Below the pieces are notes generated by a model. The model saw only the letters and a program-made list of their open reading frames with translations. It searched no databases and had not been told where the DNA came from. Of a stretch of 64,000 bases of DNA, positions 9,801 to 17,445 are shown piece by piece. Each line of letters begins with the position of its first letter. Positions within the stretch are counted from its first letter, which is position 1. The stretch covers positions 1 through 64,000 of the forward strand of contig JAVBTT010000030.1 in assembly GCA_031556035.1 (NCBI GenBank), in the 5' to 3' direction. Source of the stretch: JAVBTT01 sp031556035. Lineage in GTDB: Bacteria > Bacillota > Clostridia > Oscillospirales > UBA929. The position numbers were made by a program, and so were the translations under genes.

Positions 9801-12285
9801 TTACTCCGGTCAGCGGCCTGCTCCTTAAGCTGTCACGAAGGGAGCTGGTGACTTTGCTGACATTGTTGCCGCCCTTTGAATATTCCTGGCACGCCTGCAA
9901 AACCTCCGCCGGCGCGCCTATCCAGACCTCCATCTCATCCAGGCCGTTGCGCCCGTGGTGGCTCAATCCCCAGACGAGGGCTTGTCCGGGTATGGTTTCA
10001 ATAGTCTGGAAAAGAGCACCGGGAACATTGGCGTTGAGCTCGGCAAACTGCTCTCCCTCGGCCGCATAGCCCGCGCGGTACGAGGACTGCGCCAACGCCT
10101 GATTCAGGCGCGGCCTGGCGAATTCAACAATCCCGTCAGAAGACGAGGTCTTCCAATACAAATTCTGTGTGCCCTGAGCGAGCATTCTGGTCCAGCTGTT
10201 CACGGCAGGGGTTTCAAAGCTGCCGTTTTGCAGCGATGACGGCATTGGCTTTTTTTCCCACGCCGCGAAAAGCCGCGGATTATCCGAGGCGCTTGTCCAA
10301 ACAGCCGCGGCAGCCGATCCCGACGCGTCGAAAAACTTCACGCCGTTGCCGCCCGGCTCGCTGTAGTATCCGGCAAAATCATGGGTTGCCATGCTCGGAG
10401 GCACAACAGACCCCGTAAATGTCTGGTCAAATGTTACGGCTGCCGATTTTGTCACATTTCCCGGATCGCTGATAATCCCGCCCATGACAAATGAGACATT
10501 ATAGATTTTTGCCGTCCACTGCGCGTACAGTGTGATGTTGTCGGGATATTTCCAGGCTCCGCCGGAGATGTAGCCGCCCGCGGCGGGCAAAAACACCCCG
10601 TCGCTGTCAACAATCGGTATCCCTCCCGTTGAGGCCGTGAAATAACCGTTAAAGGCATACCCGGCTCTTGTCGGCGCCGTTACGGGAGCGGGCGCGGCAT
10701 CATATGCCGCGTAAGCGCTTGTGGCACCTGTCGTGCCGCCGCTTCGGTTCAGCGTGATCTTGTAGACCGTCGGGCTCCACACCGCGTAGAGCGTGACGGA
10801 GGAGTCCGCTGCGTACACCGCGCCCGGCGCGTAGTTTACGGCGCCCGCGGCAGCTGTTGACCATCCAAGGAAGGTGTAGCCAGTCCTTGAGGGCGCATTC
10901 AGCGATATGTACTCGGGAATCCCATGATACTTTGTCTGTGTGGCGGGCACGTCACCTAAGCTGCCACCCTGCGGGTCGCAGGTGATGGTGTATGTCGAAA
11001 GAGTGTCGACACTCGCCGCAGCGCCGTTTCCGTTTATTCCGGTGCCGGTCACGGTCGGCCGCGCTGCGGTGGAGCCCCAGCGAACCGTGCCGCCGCCGCC
11101 GCCCGCTCCGCGGCTGCCCCCATTCCCCCCGGAGTTGGTTCCGTAAGACGCTGCGCCTCCGACGCCGTTGATGAATACGCCGCCGCTGGTTCCATTGTTG
11201 CAATAAAACCGCTTTTCCTGAGACATGCTCCGGGACGTGCTGACGCCGTCATAGGTATAACACGTCAAGTTTGCGGATCCAAATCCTCCATAACCGCCGC
11301 CTCCGCCACCGGTGCCGCCGATGTAATACAGGCCGCACGGATTGTTGAAATCCTTCAGGGCGCGTGCGCCTCCGGAGCCGCCGCCTCCGCCTCCGCCGCC
11401 TCCGCCTCCTCCGCCGCCAATGCTGGCAGAAGCGCCGGCATAGCCGCCTCCTCCGCCTCCGCCTCCAGAAGCAAAGTTAATCCAGGTCATATCTCCCTGG
11501 TGGTAATACGACCGGTTAACGCCGCCGCCGCCCCCGCTGCCGCCTGAAGCGGAAAGCGTTCCGGCCGAGGCGAAGACGCTTGCGGCGTCCAATACATAAA
11601 GCGTGCCCATGCTTCCGCCGTCGCCGCCGTCACCGCCTGTGGCGCCTCCGTAGCCGGAATAAAAAAAGGTGGATCGACCGTAGGACACCGCTAAACTTGA
11701 CGCGCCTCCGCCGCCCGATCCCCCGGGCGCACCGGAACAGCCGATTCCCGCGCCCGGCGCTCCGCCGCCCGTGCCGCCGTTGCCGCCTCCGCCGGTGTAA
11801 AAGGTAATCCCGCTGTAGCTTCCGCTGTCTTTGCCTCCATAAGACGCGCTGCCTCCGTACGACCCGCCTCCGACCGCGCCGCCGTTGCCGCCTCTGGCCG
11901 ACAATGTGCCGCCGCCCCGAACGATCAGCGTTGCTCCATTTGGCAGGCTTATTCCGGCTCCGCCGCCTGTTCGTCCGCTGCCGGCTCCGCCGCTTACAGT
12001 GAGCGTCCTGCCTGCGGCAATGTAGATGGTTACGGTAGCGTTCGCAGCGATCGCGATGCCGCTTGCGCCAGCCTGGCCGTTGATCGTCACATCGGCTGCC
12101 GTCACTTTATAGTTCCCGGAGGTAAGCGTTTTGGTTCCCGTTTGAGAGGCAAGCGGCACCCAGTTGTCCCAATAGTTTACAGAGACGTCCGCCGCGACTG
12201 CCTGGAGGGAGCTTGCCGGCAGCAAGCCGATGACAATACATATGGCAAGCAGCCGGGAAATGAGTTGCCTTTTGTTTTGGCGCAT
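3883..12285 (-). CDS. Giant secreted surface protein: Gly-rich region, InlB-type B repeats, SLH anchor
   Basis: 2800 residues. Order seen: Sec signal peptide (1-31), a very Gly-rich segment with long GG/GGS runs (about 100-410), several Listeria-Bacteroides (InlB B) repeats with the pattern TGYTFxGWxxxxxG...YAxW (about 430-690, 1085-1260, 1665-1830), a beta-rich region beginning GSFETP (about 685-890), a His/Cys-rich part with repeated CxxCG and HWHxCxxCG pairs (about 1260-1480), then more beta modules, and three SLH modules at the end (about 2590-2790, ITRAEAAQVF, ITRAEFVALA and ITRSEVAKIV). The SLH modules imply non-covalent attachment to a secondary cell-wall polymer. The role is probably adhesion or surface-layer interaction; no enzyme domain is recognised. 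The ATG at 12285 has TAGGAGGC eight nucleotides upstream. Monocistronic. Confidence 0.9.
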   Translation of the reverse strand: MRQNKRQLISRLLAICIVIGLLPASSLQAVAADVSVNYWDNWVPLASQTGTKTLTSGNYKVTAADVTINGQAGASGIAIAANATVTIYIAAGRTLTVSGGAGSGRTGGGAGISLPNGATLIVRGGGTLSARGGNGGAVGGGSYGGSASYGGKDSGSYSGITFYTGGGGNGGTGGGAPGAGIGCSGAPGGSGGGGASSLAVSYGRSTFFYSGYGGATGGDGGDGGSMGTLYVLDAASVFASAGTLSASGGSGGGGGVNRSYYHQGDMTWINFASGGGGGGGGYAGASASIGGGGGGGGGGGGGGSGGARALKDFNNPCGLYYIGGTGGGGGGYGGFGSANLTCYTYDGVSTSRSMSQEKRFYCNNGTSGGVFINGVGGAASYGTNSGGNGGSRGAGGGGGTVRWGSTAARPTVTGTGINGNGAAASVDTLSTYTITCDPQGGSLGDVPATQTKYHGIPEYISLNAPSRTGYTFLGWSTAAAGAVNYAPGAVYAADSSVTLYAVWSPTVYKITLNRSGGTTGATSAYAAYDAAPAPVTAPTRAGYAFNGYFTASTGGIPIVDSDGVFLPAAGGYISGGAWKYPDNITLYAQWTAKIYNVSFVMGGIISDPGNVTKSAAVTFDQTFTGSVVPPSMATHDFAGYYSEPGGNGVKFFDASGSAAAAVWTSASDNPRLFAAWEKKPMPSSLQNGSFETPAVNSWTRMLAQGTQNLYWKTSSSDGIVEFARPRLNQALAQSSYRAGYAAEGEQFAELNANVPGALFQTIETIPGQALVWGLSHHGRNGLDEMEVWIGAPAEVLQACQEYSKGGNNVSKVTSSLRDSLRSRPLTGVNESGSSTLSAGRILSNNDQWYRYTGSYTVPAGQEQTTFAFVSVSASRNNPSVGNLLDNIYFCQPVEVPKPTVPVTADPPAGGSVNVLVDGFVVDTAEGGHTVAIHPDDTSKVSFAAIPKNEEYIPIGAVVNGVFVEYSAFKGAVYQGERLDVSVLFAKRGTVVLDPCGGGYQAGSGEVKLTVDANNNELIPGQADKPGMRFLGWKAAVGNTMLTVDRVAYIIDQAVAYLVAYNNGAELFRVETETGGLVLLAHYGVPAISTAAITFKLGGGSLNGLPGPGSADQSVIYTLDPANTTLTLAAPVRDGHTFGGWSDSQTVYPVGQKLVYSVSADYSAALSFNGQETPSLNLTLTAQWTVTPRPVTLVTNGGTIAATVTQYCPGTALELPAPVKTGYVFDGWYSDSALQDKLSNNTIPDDAAGDKVYYAGWTLCVHGGNTTPGKCEETTVCSECGGTLPAIGHNYSGPYAQKAGKTCRSYGVLERACARGCGKAETATDVAEGFAPHNMSEWSTFEEASCVKEGLEISVCLNDGCEYSEYQSTVAPGHVFDGQSVVILPPTCVTPGLNKLFCGKAAVDAAGDIIEGVLCEVYEIVSVPALNHTISDPSAWNSDAAGHWHSCGNCGEALDGSVHMPVSGEESDSDTDNPLNSVTCSVCGRSLRAAKHNVHNTASLPQTITYSGNPILTAGYFTKDTNAGAQTYYLLPQAGASAGTGSIDAVTGVLTTVKAGTFSIGMVTAASGSYLAGAEAVFVLTVSKGARATPQPIAEPALAWGAIDGKITNLTPNAAYEILLSGSGELWRTVSANAAGEITGLGAGTYQVRSPGSDLYDESAAASVAVTQPKRSFTVTFEHNIPDGQGSFTPPFTAYVSDLSEENPLTLPTPVRTGHSFMGWFTNSGYSGAAVSEINGKTETGNKTFYAKWNVNGYNITAAQTQNGSVLVNTAADYNAAVSIALNPRLGYESDTITVSGGGGNIQLAGTGNEYSFTMPACDVTVTATFREIQERKAVSDSLALALQGPWVTEINKEPGLVVWIAEQIGKQFQNDGIPDITVEPGDIRMDSFVSSVYGMPGINGGFGFTVALSDPVRGTFHGSVSNGIITKKDRIAGSQTVLIPVPVKNSAPATMSGVELSGALSGYADCAGILWTPFDAPHLGETEYTASVTLAPKIGTLFEQSFLPAVPGGKVSAVVVEADGSEARFDVAFTPTGDKLVSGLSVDTSPSHDGDGDETADFLYMSGDALELSGLTLKVVFDDLTESLLPAASIPGACITIGGRPAAFDVLLNKPDHNGENIQFHYAGKSVTLGALTVYDPPVGRLSAVYDMSVFQNTVTGARTNLGIVKGDSGYDYTLSLSGAAKSSGDNLGGNIASSPALGDLSPDTAYILTLSITDHALEREYVQTHIVRTPAVIPAQGHTLSGGVLNPAKSNVLISLVKGGEALATVWAVQDPAHPTSFVFSFDNLSAGAYNLVADNGAWAVTYGVVLDKNGVADKPVLIDMGTGKTQSVVEHLPNAPVVVADGLPDLFSNNAVYSSSDAAVVAGGGMVEISLKTGGESSVSVADKALLKAEASPKNVLMLLDLSIFKSSFSNNGDFLKTERLNTLHGSHITVMIHIPPSLAGNSGLAVYRVHNGLAEKLEQTPGQNAFGEYFAIEGDLLKLTVSQFSAYALAFDPPPDIDPVLSVKILPATGGKASAAPQNPKAGMTVTVTVIPDIGYATSGLTVRDVSGGEIKYIKTGANTYTFVMPGSDVSLTPLFSKSGGLPGDVSTLLNTDEHFAYMVGDNKAMFNPEKYITRAEAAQVFYNLLRDKDIPATVSYPDVPGGAWYAGAVNTLASIGIIGGYPDGRFAPNKPITRAEFVALAVRFASVTTGERTFDDVPPSHWAYDHIKSAAQFAWIDGVGGNLFQPDRSITRSEVAKIVNNMLGRHPDKDAIDSWKTLRQFPDLDKGKWYYYEVMEAVNTHDHQKDGQERVETWKQ

Positions 12286-12318
12286 GGATAGTGCCTCCTA
12301 GAATAAAAAGTTATAAAC

Positions 12319-12360
12319 TTAATTTGCAGAAGCTTGCCGCGGCAAGCCTCTGCAAATTAA
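12319..12360. repeat. Long inverted repeat in the leader of the giant gene
   Basis: TTAATTTGCAGA (12319-12330) and TCTGCAAATTAA (12349-12360) are perfect 12-bp arms, with an inner GCTTGCCGCGGCAAGC palindrome. It sits 34 nt upstream of the giant gene's start, so it lies in its 5' leader or promoter area. It could be a regulatory hairpin or a bidirectional terminator. Confidence 0.55.
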
Positions 12361-12424
12361 TGAGTGAAAGGTTTTTAACAGGCATTAGTACGAGTATATC
12401 TGTCCAAGCGCACCAATAGCGCAT

Positions 12425-12455
12425 CAAAAAAAGCGCCGGGATATTTCCCCGGCGC
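12425..12455 (-). terminator. Terminator of the fab/acc cluster
   Basis: On the minus strand GCGCCGGGG and CCCGGCGC pair and are followed by a run of seven Ts. It lies about 80 nt beyond the accA stop codon, as expected for the end of a long leftward transcript. Confidence 0.85.
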
Positions 12456-12456
12456 C

Positions 12457-12492
12457 CAGGCTGCTGACAAACTACAGTTTGTCAGCAGCCTG
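12457..12492. repeat. Perfect 17-bp inverted repeat before the terminator
   Basis: Arms CAGGCTGCTGACAAACT (12457-12473) and AGTTTGTCAGCAGCCTG (12476-12492) are separated by only 2 nt. It lies between accA and the T-run terminator, giving two stacked hairpins at the end of the cluster. It may protect the 3' end or be a separate palindromic element. Confidence 0.6.
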
Positions 12493-12532
12493 AGGCTTCC
12501 TCGGAATGAATCCGTGGAAGCCTTGTATTTGA

Positions 12533-13309
12533 TTACTCCTCGATGTACGTCCCGTACTTCCTGAACCGCTCGTAGCGCGAGCCCAAAAGGTCAGGCTGCT
12601 CACGGGCCCACTGTATGCCCTCGGAGAGCGCGCCCCGCAGTCTCTGGGCTATCTGCGCAGCGGTCAAATGCGCCCCCTGCCCCTCAGGGATGATCTCGTC
12701 TATGACGCCGAAGCCAAGCAGGTCCCGCGCCGTTATCTTGAGTTTCTCGGCGGCCTCGTCCTCGCGGGACGGGTCCTTCCACAGGATGGACGCGCAGCCC
12801 TTGGGCGAGATGACCGAGTACATGGCGTGTTCCAGCATGTACGCCCTGTCGCACACCGCGAGGCCTAGCGCTCCGCCCGAGCCGCCCTCCCCGGTGAACA
12901 CCGTCAGGATCGGGGTGTTTATACCCATCATCTCCATCAGGTTGCGGGCGATCGCCTCGCCCTGCCCGCGCTCCTCCGCCCCTATGCCGCAGAACGCACC
13001 CGGGGTGTCCACAAACGTAATGACCGGCCTGCCGAACTTCTCCGCCTGCCGCATCAGCCGCAGCGCCTTGCGGTAGCCCTCGGGGTGCGGCATACCGAAG
13101 TTGCGCCGTATATTCTCCTTTGTGTTCTTGCCTTTGGCGTGGCCTATGACCGTCACCGGCTTGCCGTGCAGCAGGGCGATTCCCGCGCGCATGGCCTGGT
13201 CGTCGGAAAAGAGCCTGTCGCCATGCAGCTCGAAAAAGTCCTCGAACACGAGGCTGATCCAGTCATCCAGCGCCGGGCGGTCTCTGTGGTAAAGCACCGG
13301 CTTGTTCAT
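12533..13309 (-). CDS. accA: Acetyl-CoA carboxylase carboxyltransferase subunit alpha
   Basis: 258 residues. It supplies the alpha half of the carboxyltransferase that moves CO2 from biotin to acetyl-CoA to make malonyl-CoA. Family hallmarks are the region after FELHGDR, GHAKGKNTKENIRRNFGMPH, FVDTPGAFCGIGAEERGQGE and the GEGGSGGALG oxyanion segment. It is shorter at the N-terminus than the E. coli form, as in many Clostridia. The start at 13309 has GGGAGGGG seven nucleotides upstream, and its ATGA overlaps the accD stop, indicating translational coupling of the two subunits. A start ten codons earlier has no ribosome site. Last gene of the cluster, followed by a terminator. Confidence 0.95.
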   Translation of the reverse strand: MNKPVLYHRDRPALDDWISLVFEDFFELHGDRLFSDDQAMRAGIALLHGKPVTVIGHAKGKNTKENIRRNFGMPHPEGYRKALRLMRQAEKFGRPVITFVDTPGAFCGIGAEERGQGEAIARNLMEMMGINTPILTVFTGEGGSGGALGLAVCDRAYMLEHAMYSVISPKGCASILWKDPSREDEAAEKLKITARDLLGFGVIDEIIPEGQGAHLTAAQIAQRLRGALSEGIQWAREQPDLLGSRYERFRKYGTYIEE

Positions 13310-14124
13310 ATCGCAGCCCCTCCCCCCGCTCTGTGCCACTGAAGCAGCCTTGACAGCGTCCTTCTCATGTCCGCCCTGGGAACAATCGCGTCCACAAAGC
13401 CGTGCTCCAGCAAGAACTCGGCTCTCTGGAAGCCCTCGGGAAGCTTGGCGCGTATCGTGCCCTCAATGACCCGAGGCCCGGCAAAGCCGATCAGCGCCTC
13501 AGGCTCGGAGAGGATGATGTCCCCCAGCATCGCGAACGACGCGGTGACTCCTCCTGTGGTCGGGTCGGTCAGAACCGTGATATAAAGCTGGCCCTCGCCG
13601 CTGTGCTTGCCCACGGCGGCGCTGACCTTGGCCATCTGCATCAGGGATATGATCCCCTCCTGCATCCTGGCCCCGCCGGACGCGGTGAATACCACCACCG
13701 GCAGATGATCCTCCGCGCCGGTCTCGAACAGCCGCGTGAGCTTCTCGCCCACCGCGCTGCCCATTGAGCCCATCATAAACCGTGAGTCCATCACCCCGAT
13801 CAGGCACGGTGCGCCGCCGATCCTGCACCTCCCGGTGACGACCGCGTCGCCCAGGGAAGTTTTCACGCGCAGAGAGGCCGTTTTCTCGGAGTAGCCGTCG
13901 AAGTCGAGCGGGTTTGCCGCGATTATTCCGGCGTCCAGCTCCTGAAAAGTGCCCGCGTCACAGACGGACTCGATCCGTTCTGGCGCGGTCAGTCTGCCCG
14001 GGGCGGCCTTGGCCGGAGCCAGCGGCGGTCTGGATTGCTCCTCCGGCGCGGGCGGCTGCGCCGCCTCCGGCGCTGGGGTGGAGATGTATCGGGCCTTTTT
14101 GAAAAGGTCTGTCAGCCCGGCCAT
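13306..14124 (-). CDS. accD: Acetyl-CoA carboxylase carboxyltransferase subunit beta, lacking the zinc ribbon
   Basis: 272 residues. The catalytic crotonase-like core is complete (VMDSRFMMGSMGSAVGEK, FTASGGARMQEG, DPTTGGVTASFAMLGD, GFAGPRVI). The N-terminus is unusual: ordinary AccD begins with a four-cysteine zinc ribbon (CPxC...CxxC), but here residues 15-45 are a Pro/Ala-rich linker with no cysteine pairs, running straight into LTAPERIESVCDAGTF, which aligns with the segment after the ribbon in standard AccD. The zinc ribbon is linked to mRNA/DNA binding and autoregulation in E. coli, so that property is probably missing. Coupled to accA by an ATGA overlap. Confidence 0.93.
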   Translation of the reverse strand: MAGLTDLFKKARYISTPAPEAAQPPAPEEQSRPPLAPAKAAPGRLTAPERIESVCDAGTFQELDAGIIAANPLDFDGYSEKTASLRVKTSLGDAVVTGRCRIGGAPCLIGVMDSRFMMGSMGSAVGEKLTRLFETGAEDHLPVVVFTASGGARMQEGIISLMQMAKVSAAVGKHSGEGQLYITVLTDPTTGGVTASFAMLGDIILSEPEALIGFAGPRVIEGTIRAKLPEGFQRAEFLLEHGFVDAIVPRADMRRTLSRLLQWHRAGGGAAI

Positions 14125-14288
14125 AATGTGACCTCCTTCGGTTGTAATCGCTTGCTATCAATGCTTTCATAGGGAAACAGGGAGCCTCAGCTTATCTCCC
14201 CAGTCCCCCTCCCTTTCACAAGGGAGGTAAGGACAGGAATGCGGTGGCCCACCGTTGCCGCCATTCGTACAGGGCCGAAAGGAGCGCG

Positions 14289-15629
14289 TCACCCCAGCAT
14301 TTTCCCTATAGTGTCCACGCAGTACTCGCCGTCGCGGAAGACATCCTCACGCAGCAGCCGCAGGTGGAAGTCGCAGTTTGTTTTGACGCCCTCGATCAAA
14401 AGCTCTACCATGGCGCGCTGCATCCGGGTTATCGCCTCGGTGCGGTCATGCCCGTGGACAATGAGCTTGGCCAATAAGCTGTCGTAATACGGCGGGACGG
14501 TGTAGCCCTGGTATATGGCCGTGTCCACCCTGACGCCGGGGCCGCCCGGCACGTTCAGTGACTCAATCGTGCCCGGGCAGGGCGCGAAGCCGCGCTCCGG
14601 ATCCTCCGCGTTGACGCGGCACTCTATCGCGTGGCCTGTAAGGGTTATGTCCTCCTGTCCGTAGCCCAGCGGGGCTCCCAGAGCGACGCGTATCTGCTCG
14701 GATATCAGGTCGCGCCCGGTCACGTACTCGGTCACCGGATGCTCCACCTGTATCCGTGGGTTCATCTCCATAAAGTAATACTTCCTGTCCAGCCCGACCA
14801 GAAACTCGATCGTGCCCGCGCCGACATAACCCGCCGCCTTCGCGATTTTCACTGCGTCCGCGCCCATCTGTGCCCGCATCGAGGCTGTCAGGAACGGGCT
14901 GGGGGATTCCTCCAGCATCTTCTGGTGCCGCCGCTGAAGCGAGCACTCGCGCTCGAACAGGTGCACGGTGTTCCCGTACTGGTCGGCCAGTATCTGAAAC
15001 TCGATGTGCCGCGGGGACTCGATGTACTTCTCCATGTACAGCCCGCCGTCCCCGAAGTTGGCAATCGCCTCGGCACGCGCGCTGTCGAAGGCCATCTGGA
15101 GCTCTTCGGGGCCGCGCAGCAGCCGTATGCCCTTGCCCCCGCCGCCCGAGGTGGCCTTGAGCATCAGCGGGTAGCCGATGATCTCCGCCTTATCCCGCGC
15201 GTCGTCTACGTCCCTGAGAAGCCCATCCGAGCCGGGGACGACCGGCGCGCCCGCGTCCCGCGCGGTGGCGATAGCCTGGGCCTTGTCGCCAAGCAGCCGT
15301 ATCGCCTTCGAGGTCGGGCCGATGAACACGATGCCGTGCTTCGCGCACAGATCCACAAACCCGGCGTTCTCGGACAAAAAGCCGTACCCGGGATGTATCG
15401 CGCCCGCGCCGGAGGCCAGCGCCGCGCTGATAATCCGCTCCTTGTTCAGGTAGCTGCCGCTTGAGGGGGCGGGGCCTATGCAGACGCTTTCGTCGGCGAG
15501 CTGGGCGTGCAGCGCGGAGCGGTCGGCCTCGGAGTAGACCGCCACGCTGATGATGCCCATGTCGCGGCAGGCGCGGATGATCCGCACCGCGATCTCTCCC
15601 CTGTTGGCTATCAGGATTTTTTTAAACAT
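14289..15629 (-). CDS. accC: Acetyl-CoA carboxylase, biotin carboxylase subunit
   Basis: 446 residues from the ATG at 15629, preceded by AAGGAG; the frame stays open 17 codons further but without a start signal. It uses ATP and bicarbonate to carboxylate biotin on AccB. ATP-grasp hallmarks are present: KILIANRGEIAVRI at the N-terminus, SGGGGKGIRLL (about residues 163-173) for the glycine-rich ATP loop, and EMNPRIQVEHPVTE with the catalytic Glu/Arg. Length is normal for the family. The gap to accD (164 nt) contains short palindromic sequence but no gene. Confidence 0.96.
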   Translation of the reverse strand: MFKKILIANRGEIAVRIIRACRDMGIISVAVYSEADRSALHAQLADESVCIGPAPSSGSYLNKERIISAALASGAGAIHPGYGFLSENAGFVDLCAKHGIVFIGPTSKAIRLLGDKAQAIATARDAGAPVVPGSDGLLRDVDDARDKAEIIGYPLMLKATSGGGGKGIRLLRGPEELQMAFDSARAEAIANFGDGGLYMEKYIESPRHIEFQILADQYGNTVHLFERECSLQRRHQKMLEESPSPFLTASMRAQMGADAVKIAKAAGYVGAGTIEFLVGLDRKYYFMEMNPRIQVEHPVTEYVTGRDLISEQIRVALGAPLGYGQEDITLTGHAIECRVNAEDPERGFAPCPGTIESLNVPGGPGVRVDTAIYQGYTVPPYYDSLLAKLIVHGHDRTEAITRMQRAMVELLIEGVKTNCDFHLRLLREDVFRDGEYCVDTIGKMLG

Positions 15630-15682
15630 CAGGAAGGCTCCTTGTATGTGTGTTTTCGCCGCCTCCGGCGGCGAAAACAATG

Positions 15683-16114
15683 TTATTTCTCCGCGTCGCC
15701 TATCGCGAATTTCAGGGTCGCCGTCGCGGCGACCTCGCCGTTTACGGTGACCTTCCCGGAGCCGATGCCAATACCCAAGCGGAATTTTTCAATCTCCACC
15801 GAAATGGTCATCGTGTCGCCCGGGAACACCTTGCGGCGTATCCTCGCGTTGTCAACTCCAGCGAGAAAGCCGAGCTTGCCCTTGTTTTCGGGCTGTGTAA
15901 GCACAATCACAGCCCCCGCCTGGGCAATGGCCTCTATCATCAGCACGCCGGGGAATATGGGATAGCCGGGGAAGTGCCCCCTGAAAAACTCCTCGTCCCC
16001 GGTGAGGGTCTTGAAAGCGGTCACACTCCTGCCCGCGGTCAGCTCGGTTATCTCATCCAGGAACAAAAACGGCTCCCGGTGGGGGAGGATGGCTTCTATT
16101 TCTGTCTTGGTCAT
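15683..16114 (-). CDS. fabZ: 3-hydroxyacyl-ACP dehydratase
   Basis: 143 residues, the usual length. It dehydrates (3R)-hydroxyacyl-ACP in each elongation cycle. The hot-dog fold signature GHFPGYPIFPGVLMIEA carries the catalytic His, with the later Glu within the IEA helix, and the N-terminal ILPHREPFLFLDEI is typical. An AGGAG site lies eight nucleotides upstream of the ATG at 16114. It is separated from accC by 53 nt and from accB by a transposase gene. Confidence 0.95.
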   Translation of the reverse strand: MTKTEIEAILPHREPFLFLDEITELTAGRSVTAFKTLTGDEEFFRGHFPGYPIFPGVLMIEAIAQAGAVIVLTQPENKGKLGFLAGVDNARIRRKVFPGDTMTISVEIEKFRLGIGIGSGKVTVNGEVAATATLKFAIGDAEK

Positions 16115-16380
16115 GGTATTTTCTCCTGTTGTTAGCTTTGTATGGGCGATTGTCGGTATATCATTATTCGTATGTCTCTAAATTTCAATATTCATTTATT
16201 TGCCCCTTCATAATACTCATCCTCCGCCCATTTCAAAGGGTTTTCGTCGATATATTTCCAATGATTCTGATAATCTTGCTCATCTCGTATTATGTGGTCG
16301 TGGTATGATGTTTGCCACATTGAATATCCGATTTGTTTTGTTACATACTCTTTGCAATGCTTAATGATTCGCGATATCGT

Positions 16381-16403
16381 AGGGGAGCACATTGTGCTCC
16401 CGT
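16381..16403. repeat. Palindrome inside the RAYT gene (copy 1)
   Basis: GGGAGCACATTGTGCTCCC, a near-perfect palindrome with a GTAGGGG-like flank, encoded within the transposase reading frame. Confidence 0.75.
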
Positions 16404-16535
16404 TGCCCAACGTTATCAACAAAATCATATGTACATGGTTTGGCATTATAATATACTTATCAACTTCAACCAAGGCATAAACTTTTGTGATATTATTAAT
16501 AGCGGTATCAACTATTTTGCCGATATCAGATAACC

Positions 16536-16560
16536 TCGGGAGCACAATGTGCTCCCCTAC
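16536..16560. repeat. Palindrome inside the RAYT gene (copy 2)
   Basis: GGGAGCACAATGTGCTCCCC followed by TAC, the same palindrome as copy 1, about 155 nt away. On the minus strand it reads GTAGGGG...CCCG, the outline of the nearby REP-like elements. Confidence 0.75.
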
Positions 16561-16739
16561 ATCAATACTGCCCAACATTTCGTGTTTGTCTTTAACGCAT
16601 AAAGTGATAAAATATGCTCCGTCACTGCTATAATCAAAATCTTTCAATCTATTTGGTTTTCTTGCCGGTAAATATTTCATTGGATATTCACCCTGCCATC
16701 ATACACTCATACGTCCACTACGGTATTTACACAGATACT

Positions 16740-17183
<444 letters not shown>

Positions 17184-17291
17184 AAGAAACCGCCTTTGTG
17201 TTTTGATGTTGGGTGTGCGCCTTGCCTCCCTCTCCGAGGGAGGTGTCACGCAATGCGTGACGGAGGGAGAGCGCCCGGCTGCGCTTCGTGT

Positions 17292-17318
17292 GTAGGGGAC
17301 GCACACCCGGGCGTCCCG
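17292..17318. repeat. REP-like palindrome (GTAGGGG type)
   Basis: Starts GTAGGGGACG and ends GCGTCCCG, forming a hairpin. One of about a dozen dispersed copies in the 17-25 kb region. Confidence 0.65.
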
Positions 17319-17347
17319 TTTTTTAAGAACGCGAAGAAAAGGCACGG

Positions 17348-17374
17348 CGGGCCGCCGAGGGCGTCGGCCCCTAC
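17348..17374. repeat. REP-like palindrome (GTAGGGGCC type)
   Basis: On the minus strand starts GTAGGGGCCGACGCC and ends GGCGGCCCG. The same 27-nt sequence recurs at 19156, 23632 and 24464. Confidence 0.75.
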
Positions 17375-17445
17375 AGGGGAGGGAGACGGCCCTCCTCACC
17401 CTCTTTCGCAAAAGAGGGTGGCCCTACAGGGCCGGGTGTTTTCCC

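Larger units (their letters stand above)
16192..16680 (-). mobile_element. REP-associated tyrosine transposase (RAYT, IS200/Y1 family)
   Basis: 162-residue single-domain HUH transposase. The metal-binding HUH motif appears as IMPNHVHMIL (about 76-85), and the likely catalytic Tyr lies in the C-terminal helix around IIRDEQDYQNHWKYIDENP. The start MKYLPARKPNRLKDFDYSSDG is typical of RAYTs. The gene is visibly more AT-rich than its neighbours. It lies in a gap of the fab/acc cluster between accB and fabZ, same strand. Two palindromes of the GTAGGGG...CCCG type lie inside the coding sequence (about 16381-16403 and 16536-16560), the same outline as intergenic palindromes nearby, suggesting it recognises them. 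It appears intact. Confidence 0.85.

Noticed and set aside
17184..17411. 76-residue N-terminal extension of AccB
   Set aside because: Arg-rich sequence from palindromic repeats with no ribosome site; the normal family N-terminus starts at 17183.
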